From Cutibacterium avidum ATCC 25577 (GTDB taxonomy: Bacteria; Actinomycetota; Actinomycetes; Propionibacteriales; Propionibacteriaceae), in the NCBI RefSeq assembly GCF_000227295.1, contig NZ_JH165054.1:2247577-2311576 (forward strand): a stretch of DNA of 64,000 nt, in the 5' to 3' direction. Shown in pieces: positions 26,628 through 37,885 of this stretch. The notes below the pieces were generated by a model, which did not search any database, was not told where the DNA came from, and saw nothing but the letters and a program-made list of their open reading frames with translations. A program made the translations under genes and the position numbers. Each line of letters starts with the position of its first letter. The stretch's first letter is position 1.

Positions 26628-27368
26628 TCACCACACCGTCACGGCAACCCCGGAAAACGGGTCGGTCAGTACCGTCGAGACCCCGCTGGCATCCTCGACA
26701 CAGGCACCCTGAGCCAGTCGCGTCGCCCGCGCGGCATCAACGTCCAGCGCCGGGCATTTCTCGGCCAAAGCACGCAGTACGTCGTCCGGACGAACCAGCG
26801 GAGTGACGTGACGCAGCATGAGCCGCAGCTTCCCGTCCCAGACGTCCAGACCGATGAGAGCTGCGCGGACGTCGAAGGTGCGCATACCGGACTTCGTCAT
26901 CCGCTTCACCTCGACGGTCTCGGCTGCCATGACGGCCTCCACGGCCTCGGCCAGCCCTGCCACCTCACCAACGGGCGCGATGAGCCAGGCCGACGCTGTC
27001 AACAGTTCGGTGAAGGGGGTGCGATCAGTCTCGACAACCTCCAGCACCTCCATGCCGGGTGGCATTTCGGCGCCAAGGACCGTCAGGACCCTGTCCGGGT
27101 CGCAGATCTCGGCCAACGCCACCTCGAGGTACTCGGCCTCCGAGGCCGCCCCGGTGGCCGAGGCGTTGGCGTAAGAGATACGCGGGTGCGGGCTGAATCC
27201 CGACGAGTACGCCATCGGAATGTGGGCCCGGTTGAGAGCTCGCTCGAAGGCGCGGGCGAAGTCACGGTGAGAGGTGAACCTGGCGGTACCGCGCTTGGCG
27301 TACCGCATCCTCAGCCTCTGCTTCGGCGGGGCCTGCTGCTCGGGCTGCTTCTGGGCGCGCTTCGACAT
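26628..27368 (-). CDS. Radical-SAM-linked protein (TIGR03936/DUF2344 type)
   Basis: A 246-residue protein with the family start RLRMRYAKRGTARFTSHRDF and the SYANASATGAASEAEYLEV segment. In many bacteria it is fused to, or directly follows, the large B12-binding-domain radical SAM protein, as here (2 bp apart). The two are thought to work together, but the reaction is not known. A basic, Gln-rich stretch of about 18 residues precedes the conserved part. Confidence 0.85.
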   Translation of the reverse strand: MSKRAQKQPEQQAPPKQRLRMRYAKRGTARFTSHRDFARAFERALNRAHIPMAYSSGFSPHPRISYANASATGAASEAEYLEVALAEICDPDRVLTVLGAEMPPGMEVLEVVETDRTPFTELLTASAWLIAPVGEVAGLAEAVEAVMAAETVEVKRMTKSGMRTFDVRAALIGLDVWDGKLRLMLRHVTPLVRPDDVLRALAEKCPALDVDAARATRLAQGACVEDASGVSTVLTDPFSGVAVTVW

Positions 27369-27370
27369 CG

Positions 27371-29323
27371 TCAGGCCTCCTTCGCCGGGGTGAGGTCAGG
27401 TTCGACCGGGGTCAGCGGGATGAGTGAATGACCTGACGGACCCACCTGGATCTCGGTGCCCATCTGCGGACACACCCCACAGTCGTAGCAGGGGTTCCAG
27501 CGGCAGTCGTCGACGGCCTCGCCGTCCAGGGCGTCCTGCCAGTCGTCCCACAACCAGTCGCGGTCAAGTCCAGAGTCAAGATGGTCCCAGGGCAGCACTT
27601 CCTCGTAATCACGCTCACGAGTGGTGAACCAGTCCAGGGAGACACCGAGCGGCTCGAGCTCCTGCTCACAGCAGGCCACCCACCGGTCGTAGGAGAAGTA
27701 CTCGTTCCAACCGTCGAAAACTCCCCCGTCACGCCAGACGGCCTCGATCACCTTGCCGACCCGTCGGTCACCGCGCGAAAGCAGCCCCTCGATGATGCCG
27801 GGGCGCCCGTCGTGGTAGCGCATGCCGATGGACCGACCGAACTGGCGGTCAGCGCGAACGGAATCTCGCAGCACGGACAGACGGTGGTCGACCTCATCGG
27901 CAGAAGCCTGGGCGGCCCACTGGAAAGGGGTGTGAGGCTTGGGCACGAATCCGCCGATGGAGATCGTGCACCGAATGTCCTTGCGTCCGGCCGCAACACG
28001 ACCGGCCTCGATGACGTGGGAGGCCATGTCGTGGATTCCCAGCACATCCTCATCGGTCTCGGTGGGCAGACCACACATGAAATACAGCTTGACCTGACGC
28101 CAACCATTGCCGAATGCGGTGGCAACGGTGCGGATGAGGTCGTCCTCGGTCACCTGCTTGTTGATGACCTGGCGCATCCGCTCCGAGCCTCCCTCGGGAG
28201 CGAAGGTGAGACCGGAACGACGACCATTGCGGCTCAGCTCGTTGGCCAGATCGATGTTGAAGGCGTCGACGCGAGTGCTCGGCAGGGACAGGGACACATT
28301 CGTCCCCTCGTAGCGATCCGCAAGCCCCTTGGTGATGTCAGAAATCTCCGAATGGTCGGCGCTCGACAGGCTCAACAGACCGACCTCTTCCAGACCGGTG
28401 GCCTGCAGGCCGTCATCGACCATCTGGGCGATGGTGTCGATGGATCGCTCGCGCACCGGACGAGTGATCATGCCCGCCTGGCAGAACCGGCAGCCGCGGG
28501 TGCAGCCGCGAAAGATCTCCACCGAGTAACGCTCGTGGACGGTCTCGGCGACCGGGACGATGGGCTTCTTCGGATACGGCCACTCGTCAAGGTCCATGAC
28601 GGTGTGCTTGGAGACGGTGAACGGTGCCTCCGGACGATTAGGGGCAACTCGACCGATCGTTCCGTCGTCGAGGTATTCGACGTCGTAGAAGGAGGGCACA
28701 TAGACCCCGCCAGTTTCGGCAAGCCTCACCAACAAACCTTCGCGTCCGCCCGGCCGGCCCTCCTCCTTCCAGTCCCGGATGATCTCGGAGATCTCCAGGG
28801 AGGCCTCCTCACCGTCCCCCAGGACGGCGGCGTCGATGAAGTCGGCGACGGGTTCGGGATTGAAGGCGGCGTGACCGCCGATGAGGACGATGGGGTCGTC
28901 GTCAGTGCGATCAACCTGATGAACGGAGATACCGGCCAGACTGATGGCATTGAGCATGTTGGTGTAGCCCAACTCCGTCGACAGTGAGACTGACATGACG
29001 TCGAAGTCGCGCACCGGCCGGTGACCGTCAAGGGTGAACTGAGGAATCCCAGCAGCCCTCATCTGCTTCTCCATGTCCGGCCACACCGAGTAGGTGCGCT
29101 CAGCCAGGATCCAGTCACGTTCATTGAGCACCTCGTAGAGGATGGCCACGCCCTGATTGGGCTGGCCAACCTCGTACGCGTCGGGGTACATCAGGACCCA
29201 GCGGACATCAGTGTCCTGCCAATCCTTGACGATGCTGTTGTGCTCCCCACCCACGTACTGGATGGGCTTGTTGACTCGGGCCAACAGCGGTTCAATCCTA
29301 CCGAGGAGATCCTGGGTACTCAC
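27371..29323 (-). CDS. B12-binding-domain radical SAM protein (TIGR03960 type)
   Basis: 650 residues. An N-terminal cobalamin-binding-like domain (about 40-190, with SVSLSTELGYTNMLNAISLA) is followed by a radical SAM barrel whose cluster motif is FRGCTRGCRFCQAG (CxxxCxxC) at about residues 273-286. FAPEGGSERMRQVINK is another signature. The C-terminus has a Cys-rich CRWNPCYDCGVCPQMG, a possible auxiliary cluster site. It is adjacent to its TIGR03936 partner. A role in tRNA or RNA modification has been suggested for the family; function here is unknown. Confidence 0.88.
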   Translation of the reverse strand: MSTQDLLGRIEPLLARVNKPIQYVGGEHNSIVKDWQDTDVRWVLMYPDAYEVGQPNQGVAILYEVLNERDWILAERTYSVWPDMEKQMRAAGIPQFTLDGHRPVRDFDVMSVSLSTELGYTNMLNAISLAGISVHQVDRTDDDPIVLIGGHAAFNPEPVADFIDAAVLGDGEEASLEISEIIRDWKEEGRPGGREGLLVRLAETGGVYVPSFYDVEYLDDGTIGRVAPNRPEAPFTVSKHTVMDLDEWPYPKKPIVPVAETVHERYSVEIFRGCTRGCRFCQAGMITRPVRERSIDTIAQMVDDGLQATGLEEVGLLSLSSADHSEISDITKGLADRYEGTNVSLSLPSTRVDAFNIDLANELSRNGRRSGLTFAPEGGSERMRQVINKQVTEDDLIRTVATAFGNGWRQVKLYFMCGLPTETDEDVLGIHDMASHVIEAGRVAAGRKDIRCTISIGGFVPKPHTPFQWAAQASADEVDHRLSVLRDSVRADRQFGRSIGMRYHDGRPGIIEGLLSRGDRRVGKVIEAVWRDGGVFDGWNEYFSYDRWVACCEQELEPLGVSLDWFTTRERDYEEVLPWDHLDSGLDRDWLWDDWQDALDGEAVDDCRWNPCYDCGVCPQMGTEIQVGPSGHSLIPLTPVEPDLTPAKEA

Positions 29324-29366
29324 GAACGGTCATGGTAGGCGGTTCGGGCCGGATCACGGAATCAGA

Positions 29367-29783
29367 TCACACCAGATCCGGGAACCAGATGCCGATCTCG
29401 CGCTCGGCGGATTCCGGACAGTCAGAGGCGTGGACGAGGTTGCGGTTCTTGAGCGTGCCGTAATCGCCACGAATTGTTCCTGGAGCAGCCTCTGCACAGT
29501 CGGTCTTGCCATTCATGGCGCGAACGACCTGGATGGCCTTGCGTCCCTCGAGCACCAGGGCGACCAGCGGCCCGGAGGTGATGAACTCCTCCAGCGGCGG
29601 GTAGTAGTCGCGTCCGACGTGCTCGGCGTAATGATTGGATGCAGTATCAACATCAATGGTGCGCAGCTCCATTGCGCGCACGATGAGACCCTTGGCCTCG
29701 TACCTGCTGATGATCTCGCCAATGAGATGACGCTCAACGGCGTCCGGCTTCAGCAGGACCAGGGTACGTTCCGTGTCAGTCAT
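29367..29783 (-). CDS. ndk: Nucleoside diphosphate kinase
   Basis: 138 residues; transfers the gamma-phosphate between NTPs and NDPs. The active His lies in RNLVHASDCPESAEREIGIW (about 113-132), with LVLLKPDAVERHLIGEI at the start and IRGDYG as the nucleotide loop. Order folC, DUF4233-type gene, ndk is shared with mycobacteria. Confidence 0.97.
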   Translation of the reverse strand: MTDTERTLVLLKPDAVERHLIGEIISRYEAKGLIVRAMELRTIDVDTASNHYAEHVGRDYYPPLEEFITSGPLVALVLEGRKAIQVVRAMNGKTDCAEAAPGTIRGDYGTLKNRNLVHASDCPESAEREIGIWFPDLV

Positions 29784-29815
29784 GGCCCCAACCTATCGCA
29801 GCGCGGATCGCGACC

Positions 29816-30196
29816 TCAGCGGACCTCGAGGTTTCCATCAATACGCCTACCCAGCACGATGATGGACACCCAAATCGCGGTGAAGACGATCCCGACGGCG
29901 TACATCATCGGGGTGGCCAGCCCCAGCAGGATTCCGAAGATCTGCAGGGCCCACGAGAGCAGGTATCCCCACGTGCGGGGGACGCCAACAGCGCAGAGGA
30001 TCGAGATGACCATGCCGACACATCCCAGGACAACTGACATGGCCACACTGATGCCGGAGACCAGGATCATGCCCGGGATCGTCAGACCGAAGACGATGAC
30101 CTCAAAGGCCAGGAAACTCACCACGACCTTCGTCATCGGGTTGCCCGCGGGCAGGGTGAGGAAGCTGCCTCTTGCGATCCCGGGCTGCGCGGCCAT
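29816..30196 (-). CDS. DUF4233-type membrane protein
   Basis: 126 residues from ATG 30196, which has GGAGG 9 nt upstream inside the folC end; GTG 30202 overlapping the folC stop is an alternative. Four hydrophobic segments (for example VVVSFLAFEVIVFGLTIPGM and VAMSVVLGCVGMVISILCAV) make it an integral membrane protein. A protein of this kind regularly follows folC in actinobacteria. No activity is known. Confidence 0.8.
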   Translation of the reverse strand: MAAQPGIARGSFLTLPAGNPMTKVVVSFLAFEVIVFGLTIPGMILVSGISVAMSVVLGCVGMVISILCAVGVPRTWGYLLSWALQIFGILLGLATPMMYAVGIVFTAIWVSIIVLGRRIDGNLEVR

Positions 30197-30198
30197 CG

Positions 30199-31659
30199 TC
30201 ACCAACCTCCGTCGTCGTCATTCATGTCGGTGACCATGTCATCGTCAGGCAGTGGGTCGAGGCGCTGACCCTCCATCGCCTCGATCTGTTCCTGGGACAG
30301 GTCCGGGGTCTCGACGATGGCGGTCTGCGGAGCGTCGAGCATGGTGCCGTCAGGACGCAGGATCGCCCTGGCACGACCAGCCAACACGACCGATCCGGCG
30401 ATGAGGACACCGGCCCCTGGCCCGGACGCATCTGCGATGCGGAGGGCTTCCTCGAGGGCCTCGGGGACGTCCGCGACCCGGGTGAGGTGGCCGTCATCCC
30501 AATGAGCCGAGGCCTTCTCCGCCAAGTCGTCAACACTCAAGGCACGCGGCAGGTCCGGCATCGAGGTGACGACGACGTGGCTCACCGAGTCCGACAGCAC
30601 CGACAGTACCCCGTCGATGTCCTTGTCGGCCATTGCCGCCACGACAGCGATGAGGGGCTCAGTCTCGAAGGATTCGCGCATCCCGGCCATCGCCGACGTC
30701 GCTCCGTGAGGATTGTGGAAGGTGTCGAGGATGACGAGCGGAGACCGTCGGACGACCTCGAGACGAGCCGGAGCCTCCACAGCAGCCAAACCCTGCTCGA
30801 TGATGGCGGGCTTGAGCGGCCCGGTGAGAGCCTCGGTCGCCGCAACAGCCTGGGCAGCGTTGTGAGCCATGTGTTCACCGAAGATCGGCAGGAACAGCTC
30901 CCCCAGCGGCCCGGAAGCAGTCTGGACACGCAGCACCTGGCCGCCGAGGCCACTGCGGCGGTCCAACAGGCCCCAGTCCGGGCCCTCCAGCAGCGGCTTG
31001 ACGCCGGCGTCGGTGCACTGGGCAAGCAGGATCGGCGCGGCTTCCGGCTCCTGGCCAGCAATGACCGGAGTGCAACCTGGTTTGATGATTCCCGCCTTCT
31101 CGGCGGCAATTTTGTCGATGGTGTTGCCAAGGATGTGCATGTGGTCCATGGCGACAGGGGTGACGACCGCGATAGTTGCGTCCGCAACGTTGGTGGCATC
31201 CCAGCGTCCTCCCAGACCGACCTCGACCACAGCGACATCCACCGGGGCATCCGCGAAAGCTGCGAAGGCCATGGCCGTTACGACCTCGAAGAAGGTCATC
31301 TGGATGCCATCGATGTGCTGACCGTCAACCATGGCCACCATCGGCTCGATCTGACGCCAGGTCTCGTCGAACAGCTCGTGGCTGACGGGACGACCGTCGA
31401 TGCAGATGCGCTCGGTGACGTCGACCAGATGTGGGGAGCAGTAACGTCCCACCCGCAGGCCGGCGGACCGCAGCAGCGAGTCAATCATGATGGCCGTCGA
31501 TCCCTTGCCGTTGGTGCCGGCAATCTGGATGACGGGGCAGGCCTGCTGTGGATTGCCCAGCAGGTCGAGAAGGGCACGTTCCCGGTCAAGGCCGGGACCG
31601 ATGCGATGCTCGGGCCAACGAGCGGTCAGCTCTGCCACGAGCTGGTCATGGCTGCTCAA
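30199..31659 (-). CDS. folC: Folylpolyglutamate / dihydrofolate synthase
   Basis: 486 residues, Mur-ligase-like ATP-dependent ligase adding glutamate to folates. Motifs: VIQIAGTNGKGSTAIMIDSL (P-loop, about 41-60), YCSPHLVDVTERI, VVEVGLGGRWDATNV, and LDTFHNPHGA for the C-terminal ADP/glutamate site. It starts with TTG, overlapping the rbpA stop (TTGA). The C-terminal about 30 residues are an acidic extension. Confidence 0.95.
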   Translation of the reverse strand: MSSHDQLVAELTARWPEHRIGPGLDRERALLDLLGNPQQACPVIQIAGTNGKGSTAIMIDSLLRSAGLRVGRYCSPHLVDVTERICIDGRPVSHELFDETWRQIEPMVAMVDGQHIDGIQMTFFEVVTAMAFAAFADAPVDVAVVEVGLGGRWDATNVADATIAVVTPVAMDHMHILGNTIDKIAAEKAGIIKPGCTPVIAGQEPEAAPILLAQCTDAGVKPLLEGPDWGLLDRRSGLGGQVLRVQTASGPLGELFLPIFGEHMAHNAAQAVAATEALTGPLKPAIIEQGLAAVEAPARLEVVRRSPLVILDTFHNPHGATSAMAGMRESFETEPLIAVVAAMADKDIDGVLSVLSDSVSHVVVTSMPDLPRALSVDDLAEKASAHWDDGHLTRVADVPEALEEALRIADASGPGAGVLIAGSVVLAGRARAILRPDGTMLDAPQTAIVETPDLSQEQIEAMEGQRLDPLPDDDMVTDMNDDDGGW

Positions 31660-32012
31660 TAGATGACCTCGCCATCACGGCGACGCTGACGCAGGTTCTC
31701 CAGCGCCTCGGCGAGGATGGCAGCGGCCTCAGCCTCGCTACGACGCTCCTTCACATAGGCCAGATGGGTCTTGTAAGGCACGATCTTCGGCGGAGCAGGA
31801 GGATTCGCCTGGTCACGGTTAGCCGGCAGACCGCACTTCGGGCAATCCCAAGTGTCGGGGACCTCTGCCTCGGCCGAGAAGGCCGGGCGGATCACGTGGT
31901 GGTTGGCGCAGAAGTACGAGGCGTACTCACGGGGGGCAGCCTCGCCGCGCTCTGCCTCTCCCATGGGGCCGGCACCGACGCGACTTCCACGGATGGCGCT
32001 TCCACCTGACAT
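31656..32012 (-). CDS. rbpA: RNA polymerase-binding protein RbpA
   Basis: 118-residue actinobacterial transcription factor that stabilises RNA polymerase-sigma open complexes. The N-terminal tail SGGSAIRGSRVGAGPMGEAE, the zinc-ribbon-like core CANHHVIRPAF...WDCPKCGLPA, and the KTHLAYVKERRSEAEAAAIL basic-linker/sigma-interaction part are diagnostic. It precedes folC with overlapping stop/start, so this regulator leads a folate operon here. Confidence 0.96.
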   Translation of the reverse strand: MSGGSAIRGSRVGAGPMGEAERGEAAPREYASYFCANHHVIRPAFSAEAEVPDTWDCPKCGLPANRDQANPPAPPKIVPYKTHLAYVKERRSEAEAAAILAEALENLRQRRRDGEVIY

Positions 32013-32071
32013 TCGTTCACTCTCCTCGAAGGGGGGTCACAATACTGCCTGAGGGCAGCATCATTGGGGGC

Positions 32072-32090
32072 GGGAGGGATCAGCCCTCCC
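32072..32090 (-). terminator. Short hairpin after secG
   Basis: GGGAGGG and CCCTCCC form a perfect 7-bp stem with a 5-nt loop between the secG stop and the rbpA start. It is a modest candidate for the secG terminator. Confidence 0.5.
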
Positions 32091-32128
32091 ATGTGCTCCG
32101 GCGCGGCAGACTGCCGCCCGATTCCGGC

Positions 32129-32389
32129 TCAGGAATGGCTGTAGAGCACCAGCAGGACGATGATGGAGGCCAGCCACAGCAGGCCAATGACGACCGTCAG
32201 ACGGTCAAGATTCCGCTCAGCCACGGAGGTTCCACCCATGGAGGTCGACACACCTCCACCGAAGAGGTCGGAGAGGCCGCCGCCCTTGCTCTTGTGGAGG
32301 AGGACGAAGAGGGTGAGGATGACGCTCAGCACGCACAGGATGATCGACATCGTCAGCACGGGCCAGGTCATGAGGGGAGCCGAAATCAC
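32129..32389 (-). CDS. secG: Preprotein translocase subunit SecG
   Basis: 86 residues with two hydrophobic spans separated by the family loop LLHKSKGGGLSDLFGGG and TSVAERNLDRLTV. It accompanies SecYEG. The start is GTG 32389 or ATG 32371 (MTWPVLTM); neither has a good ribosome-binding site. It follows tpiA as in other actinobacteria, but a strong terminator lies between. Confidence 0.93.
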   Translation of the reverse strand: MISAPLMTWPVLTMSIILCVLSVILTLFVLLHKSKGGGLSDLFGGGVSTSMGGTSVAERNLDRLTVVIGLLWLASIIVLLVLYSHS

Positions 32390-32480
32390 GTCGTACAGGG
32401 TAACTCACGAGCCGCCAGATCCCCACATCGAGCCCCGGAACTATGCGCGAAGTGTGCATACACATCAACGCAGGGACGAA

Positions 32481-32512
32481 ACGACCCCCGCACCGAGTGG
32501 TGCGGGGGTCGT
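32481..32512 (-). terminator. Terminator of the gap/pgk/tpiA block
   Basis: A perfect 14-bp stem ACGACCCCCGCACC / GGTGCGGGGGTCGT with loop GAGT lies 19 bp after the tpiA stop; on the minus strand it continues with TTTCGT, a short U-run. It separates tpiA from secG. Confidence 0.85.
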
Positions 32513-32530
32513 CGTTGAACTTGTTGCGGA

Positions 32531-33310
32531 TCAAGCCTCGTAGAAGGTCACGATCTTGGAGAAGTCACCAGCCTTGAGCGAAGCGCCGCCCACCAGGGCG
32601 CCGTCAACATCAGGCTTGGCCATGATCTCGGCGACGTTGGCCGGCTTGACCGAGCCGCCGTACTGGATGCGCACGGCCTCGGCGGTCGGGGCGCCGTAGA
32701 GCTCCTTGACGGCCTCGCGGATGGCCTGGCAGACCTCCTGGGCGTCGTCAGCGGTGGCGGTCTCGCCGGTGCCGATGGCCCAGATGGGCTCGTAGGCGAT
32801 GACGAGCTTGGCGACCTGCTCGGCGGAAATGCCGTCGAGGTCAGCCTTGATCTGGCCGACGGTGTGCTCGACGTGCTTGCCGGCCTTGCGGACCTCGAGG
32901 TCCTCACCACAGCAGATGATCGGGGTCATGCCATTCTCGATGGCCTTCTTGGCCTTGACGTTGACCAGCTCGTCGGACTCGTTGTGGTACTCGCGACGCT
33001 CGGAGTGACCAACGACGACGTAGGAGCAGCCCAGCTTCGACAGCATGGTGCCGGACACCTCACCGGTGTAGGCGCCGTCGTCGTGAGCGGAGATGTCCTG
33101 GGCGCCATAGGCGATCGGCAGCTTGTCACCATCGATAATGGTGGCCACGGAGCGGATGTCGGTGAACGGCGGGATGACGACGGCCTCGGACTTGGAGGAG
33201 TCGTATCCGGCAGCCTTGAGGGCCTCACCGAGATCCTGGACGAGGGAGGTGGCGGCAACGTGGTCGAGATTCATCTTCCAGTTGCCGGCCATGATCGGGG
33301 TACGAGACAT
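32531..33310 (-). CDS. tpiA: Triosephosphate isomerase
   Basis: 259 residues; interconverts dihydroxyacetone phosphate and glyceraldehyde 3-phosphate. Motifs: AGNWKMN at the start, [13 protein letters not shown] (electrophilic His), [13 protein letters not shown] (catalytic Glu) and ALVGGASLK phosphate loop. The start overlaps the pgk stop as TGATG. Confidence 0.98.
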   Translation of the reverse strand: MSRTPIMAGNWKMNLDHVAATSLVQDLGEALKAAGYDSSKSEAVVIPPFTDIRSVATIIDGDKLPIAYGAQDISAHDDGAYTGEVSGTMLSKLGCSYVVVGHSERREYHNESDELVNVKAKKAIENGMTPIICCGEDLEVRKAGKHVEHTVGQIKADLDGISAEQVAKLVIAYEPIWAIGTGETATADDAQEVCQAIREAVKELYGAPTAEAVRIQYGGSVKPANVAEIMAKPDVDGALVGGASLKAGDFSKIVTFYEA

Positions 33311-34518
33311 CAGTTGTTCTCCTTGAGGACTGCGATTCCGGGCAGCTCCTTGCCCTCCATGAGCTCGAGGGAGGCGCCACCACCGGTGGAAATGTGACCG
33401 AACTGGTCGTCGGCGAAGCCGAGGGCGCGAACGGCGGAGGCGGAGTCTCCACCGCCAACCACCGAGAGGCCGTCGACCTCGGTGAGAGCCTGAGCAACGG
33501 CCTTGGTGCCGAGCTCGAGACCCTTGATCTCGAAGACGCCCATCGGGCCGTTCCAGAACACCGACTTGGCGCCCCTGATGGCCTCGGCGTAGGCCTTCTC
33601 GGTCTCCGGGCCGATGTCAAGGCCCATCTTGTCGGTCGGAATGGCGTCAACGGGCACGACGTCGACCTGGCCGACGGTGTGGGCGTCGAAGTCGACGTCA
33701 GAGGCGACGCGGACGTCGGTCGGCAGCAGGATCTGCTTGCCAGCGGCCTTGGCGGCCTCGAGGTACTTCTTGCAGGCCTCGACGGAGTCATCGTCGACCA
33801 GCGACTTGCCAACCTCCAGGCCCTGGGCCTTGAGGAAGGTGAACAACATGCCGCCACCGACGACAAGGGTGTCGGCAACCTTGAGCAGGTTGTCGATCAC
33901 GGCAAGCTTGTCGGCGACCTTGGCACCACCGAGGACGACGACGAACGGACGCTTCGGGTCGGCGGTCAGGCCCTCGAGGACCTCGACCTCCTTGGCGACC
34001 AGGGAGCCGGCAGCGCTCGGCAGCAGCTTGGCGACGTCGTAGACGGAAGCCTGCTTGCGATGCACGACACCGAAGCCGTTGGAGACGTAGAACTCACCGA
34101 AGGAGGCGTACTTCTTGGCGAGCTCGGTGCGCTCAGCCTCGTCCTTGCTGGTCTCGCCCTTCTCGAAGCGGACGTTCTCGACCAGAGCGATCTCGCCGTC
34201 GGCGAGGGACTCGGAGGTCTTGGTGGCGGACGGGCCGACGACGTCCTCAGCGAGCTTGACGTCAAGGTTCATGAGCTCGCCCAGACGCTTGGCAACCGGG
34301 GCCAGAGAGTACTTGGGGTCGACGGCACCCTTGGGACGACCGAGGTGGGCGAGCACAGTGGTGCGCGCGCCGGCCTCGTGCAGCTGGGTCAGGGTGGGCA
34401 GGGCGGCCTTGATGCGGCCGTCATCGGTGATCTTGTCCCCGTCGAGCGGGACGTTGAAGTCGCAACGGATGACGACGCGCTTGCCGCGCAGGTCTCCGAG
34501 ATCCTCAACAGATTTCAT
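33310..34518 (-). CDS. pgk: Phosphoglycerate kinase
   Basis: 402 residues from ATG 34518 ([14 protein letters not shown]); AAAGG lies upstream and the frame's further extension to 34611 lies in the gap-pgk terminator. [37 protein letters not shown] and the C-terminal [14 protein letters not shown] nucleotide loop are family signatures. It makes ATP from 1,3-bisphosphoglycerate. Confidence 0.98.
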   Translation of the reverse strand: MKSVEDLGDLRGKRVVIRCDFNVPLDGDKITDDGRIKAALPTLTQLHEAGARTTVLAHLGRPKGAVDPKYSLAPVAKRLGELMNLDVKLAEDVVGPSATKTSESLADGEIALVENVRFEKGETSKDEAERTELAKKYASFGEFYVSNGFGVVHRKQASVYDVAKLLPSAAGSLVAKEVEVLEGLTADPKRPFVVVLGGAKVADKLAVIDNLLKVADTLVVGGGMLFTFLKAQGLEVGKSLVDDDSVEACKKYLEAAKAAGKQILLPTDVRVASDVDFDAHTVGQVDVVPVDAIPTDKMGLDIGPETEKAYAEAIRGAKSVFWNGPMGVFEIKGLELGTKAVAQALTEVDGLSVVGGGDSASAVRALGFADDQFGHISTGGGASLELMEGKELPGIAVLKENN

Positions 34519-34583
34519 GTGGAAGCCCTTTCTTGAGGCGATGGTCGTGAACGACGTTTCACGAGCGTCGTGGCCCGGGTACG

Positions 34584-34623
34584 GATGACGGCCCCGCGCC
34601 CGCATGGGCACGGGGCCGTCATC
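34584..34623 (-). terminator. Strong hairpin between gap and pgk
   Basis: An 18-bp stem (34584-34601 with 34606-34623, one G-T pair) and a 4-nt loop GCAT lie 17 bp after the gap stop. No T-tract follows, so it may attenuate rather than stop transcription into pgk, or protect processed mRNA ends. Confidence 0.75.
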
Positions 34624-34640
34624 AGCTCACGATGGTGAGA

Positions 34641-35753
<1,113 letters not shown>

Positions 35754-35869
35754 TCACGGGCGAACGGTCACGAGCATCGATCAGATCGACGCACAAATGA
35801 CCATGCGGTTGCGCGAATCCCTCCCTGGTGGGAAGAGCCAAGGATCGGTTATGGGCGCCGAGATGGCAA

Positions 35870-36859
35870 TCAGGCGCGGTCGTCGCGCATCTCGGGAGGA
35901 AGACTCTCCACCGTGGTGGGCTCGCAGTTGTTACGGGCCGTCTTGTCGGCCAGAGCCAACAGACGACGAATCCGTCCGGCAATGGCATCCTTCGTCAACG
36001 GAGGCTCGTGCAACTTACCCAATTCTTCCAAGCTGGCATTTCTGTGCTCAAGGCGAAGTTGGCCAGCGACCTGGAGATGTTCCGGAACGGAATCCCCGAG
36101 GATTTCCAGCGCACGTTCCACCCGGGCACTGGCAGTGACAGCAGCTCTGGCGGAACGACGCAGGTTGGCGTCGTCAAAATTGGCAAGACGATTCGCCGAC
36201 GCCCTCACCTCACGGCGGAGACGACGATCCTCCCAGACCAGCACCGATTCGTGGGCGCCCATTCGCGTCAGCATGGCGGAAATGGCGTCACCGTCCCGGA
36301 TCGTCACGCGGTCGATGCGTCGGGACTTCCGCTGCTTGGCCGAGATCTCCAGTCGGCGAGCTGCACCCACCAGGGCCATTGCGGCCTCCTCACCGGGAGC
36401 GGTGATTTCCATGGCCATGGAACGTCCAGGCTCGGTCAGGGAACCTCGGGCCAGGAAGGCGCCACGCCACGCGGCAGCCTGGCAGCACCGTCCGCCACCG
36501 ACGACCGGAACCGGTAGGCCACGCACCGGGCGACCGCGACGATCGAGCAGACCCGTCAGACGAGCCAGATCAGCGCCGCCGCGCACCATCCGCACCAAGT
36601 ACCGGGTGTTCGAGTGCAAACCAGTGCCATTGACGACGACGAGGTCGGTGTCGAAGCCGAAGACCTCCTGGATGGACTGACGAAGTCGTCGCGCCGCACC
36701 CCCGGTGTCGACCTCGGCCTCGATCGTGATGTGGCGATGCTGCACCAGATGGATGCCACCTGCGAAGCGAAGGGTGGTGGCGATCTCGGAACGGCGGCAG
36801 CACAGCTTCTGCACCGGCACCGTCGCGAGTTCGTTCTTCACCTGCAGGGTGAGCGACAT
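35870..36859 (-). CDS. whiA: DNA-binding protein WhiA
   Basis: 329 residues. The N-terminal half is a LAGLIDADG-like fold without nuclease residues ([38 protein letters not shown]); the C-terminal half is a sigma4-like helix-turn-helix ([20 protein letters not shown] then [10 protein letters not shown]). In Streptomyces it controls sporulation septation; in non-sporulating relatives it is a cell-division regulator. It ends the uvrC-rapZ-yvcK-whiA block. Confidence 0.95.
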   Translation of the reverse strand: MSLTLQVKNELATVPVQKLCCRRSEIATTLRFAGGIHLVQHRHITIEAEVDTGGAARRLRQSIQEVFGFDTDLVVVNGTGLHSNTRYLVRMVRGGADLARLTGLLDRRGRPVRGLPVPVVGGGRCCQAAAWRGAFLARGSLTEPGRSMAMEITAPGEEAAMALVGAARRLEISAKQRKSRRIDRVTIRDGDAISAMLTRMGAHESVLVWEDRRLRREVRASANRLANFDDANLRRSARAAVTASARVERALEILGDSVPEHLQVAGQLRLEHRNASLEELGKLHEPPLTKDAIAGRIRRLLALADKTARNNCEPTTVESLPPEMRDDRA

Positions 36860-36916
36860 GTGGTTCTAGCCTCCGGAAAGGAATACAAAGGGTGACAGGG
36901 TGATCTTAGGCGACAA

Positions 36917-37885
36917 TCAGCGAGGCTGGACGCCCATGATGTTGGCGTATGCCGACGCCAACCGCAGTGGGTCATGCCGAGCCGATCCATCACGCATTGC
37001 CAAATCGTCGACGACGATTTCAGCTCCCAGATTGTGCGCAAACGATTCCAGATGGGGATCCTGACCAGCAAACCCGCGATCGACGAGGACGACGTCGAAA
37101 CGCATACGTGGCTCGTGCTCGGCGATGACCTCAAGATGTCGCGCGGGGCTGAATCCGTCCGTTTCGTCAGTCCCCGACACGTTGAGGGTGAGGATCTTCC
37201 GCGCCTTCGACTCGAGGATCGCGTCGACGATCTCAGGCACCAGGAGATGCGGCATGACCGAGGTGAACCACGATCCAGGCCCCAGGACGAGGTTGTCGGA
37301 CTCGCGAATCGCCTCCAACGCCTGAGGGCAGGCCTCGGGTTCGGAGGGCTCCAGCCTCACCTTGAGCACCTCGGCCCGGGTCTTGGCGACCGTGGCCTGC
37401 CCGGTGAGGGTGTACTCCTCGTCCGGCTGATTCGGGTCCAGGCCGACCACCTGGGCGCTGATGTCAAGCGGGGTCAGGGACATCGGCAAGACGCGACCCC
37501 GAACGTCAAGGAGCTGACCGACCATGTCCAGGCCGGAAACAGGGTCGCCAAGCTCCTGCCACAGGCCCGCGATGAGCAGGTTACCGATGGCGTGGCCGGC
37601 GAGCTCACCGATGCCGTTGAAGCGCGCCTGCAGCACCTCCGCCCAGGTACGTCCGAGGTGATCATCAGCACACAGCGCGGCAAGAGCACGACGCAGGTCG
37701 CCCGGCGGCAGGATGTCGAATTCCTCGCGTAGCCGACCTGAGGAACCACCATTGTCGGCGACGGTGACCACGGCAGTGAGACGGTCCGTGAGCCGCCGCA
37801 GGGCACGCAGCGACACGGCCAGCCCGTGCCCACCGCCGAAGGCCGTGACAATCGGCAACTTCGAGGGGGTTGACACCATCGTCAT
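36917..37885 (-). CDS. yvcK: YvcK/GlmR (CofD-like) protein
   Basis: 322 residues of the CofD/YvcK fold, needed in other bacteria for growth on gluconeogenic carbon and for cell-wall precursor supply through UDP-sugar binding. AFGGGHGLAVSLRALRRLTD, VVTVADNGGSSGRLREE and LGPGSWFTSVMPHLLVP are diagnostic. Its start overlaps the rapZ stop (ATGA). Confidence 0.94.
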   Translation of the reverse strand: MTMVSTPSKLPIVTAFGGGHGLAVSLRALRRLTDRLTAVVTVADNGGSSGRLREEFDILPPGDLRRALAALCADDHLGRTWAEVLQARFNGIGELAGHAIGNLLIAGLWQELGDPVSGLDMVGQLLDVRGRVLPMSLTPLDISAQVVGLDPNQPDEEYTLTGQATVAKTRAEVLKVRLEPSEPEACPQALEAIRESDNLVLGPGSWFTSVMPHLLVPEIVDAILESKARKILTLNVSGTDETDGFSPARHLEVIAEHEPRMRFDVVLVDRGFAGQDPHLESFAHNLGAEIVVDDLAMRDGSARHDPLRLASAYANIMGVQPR

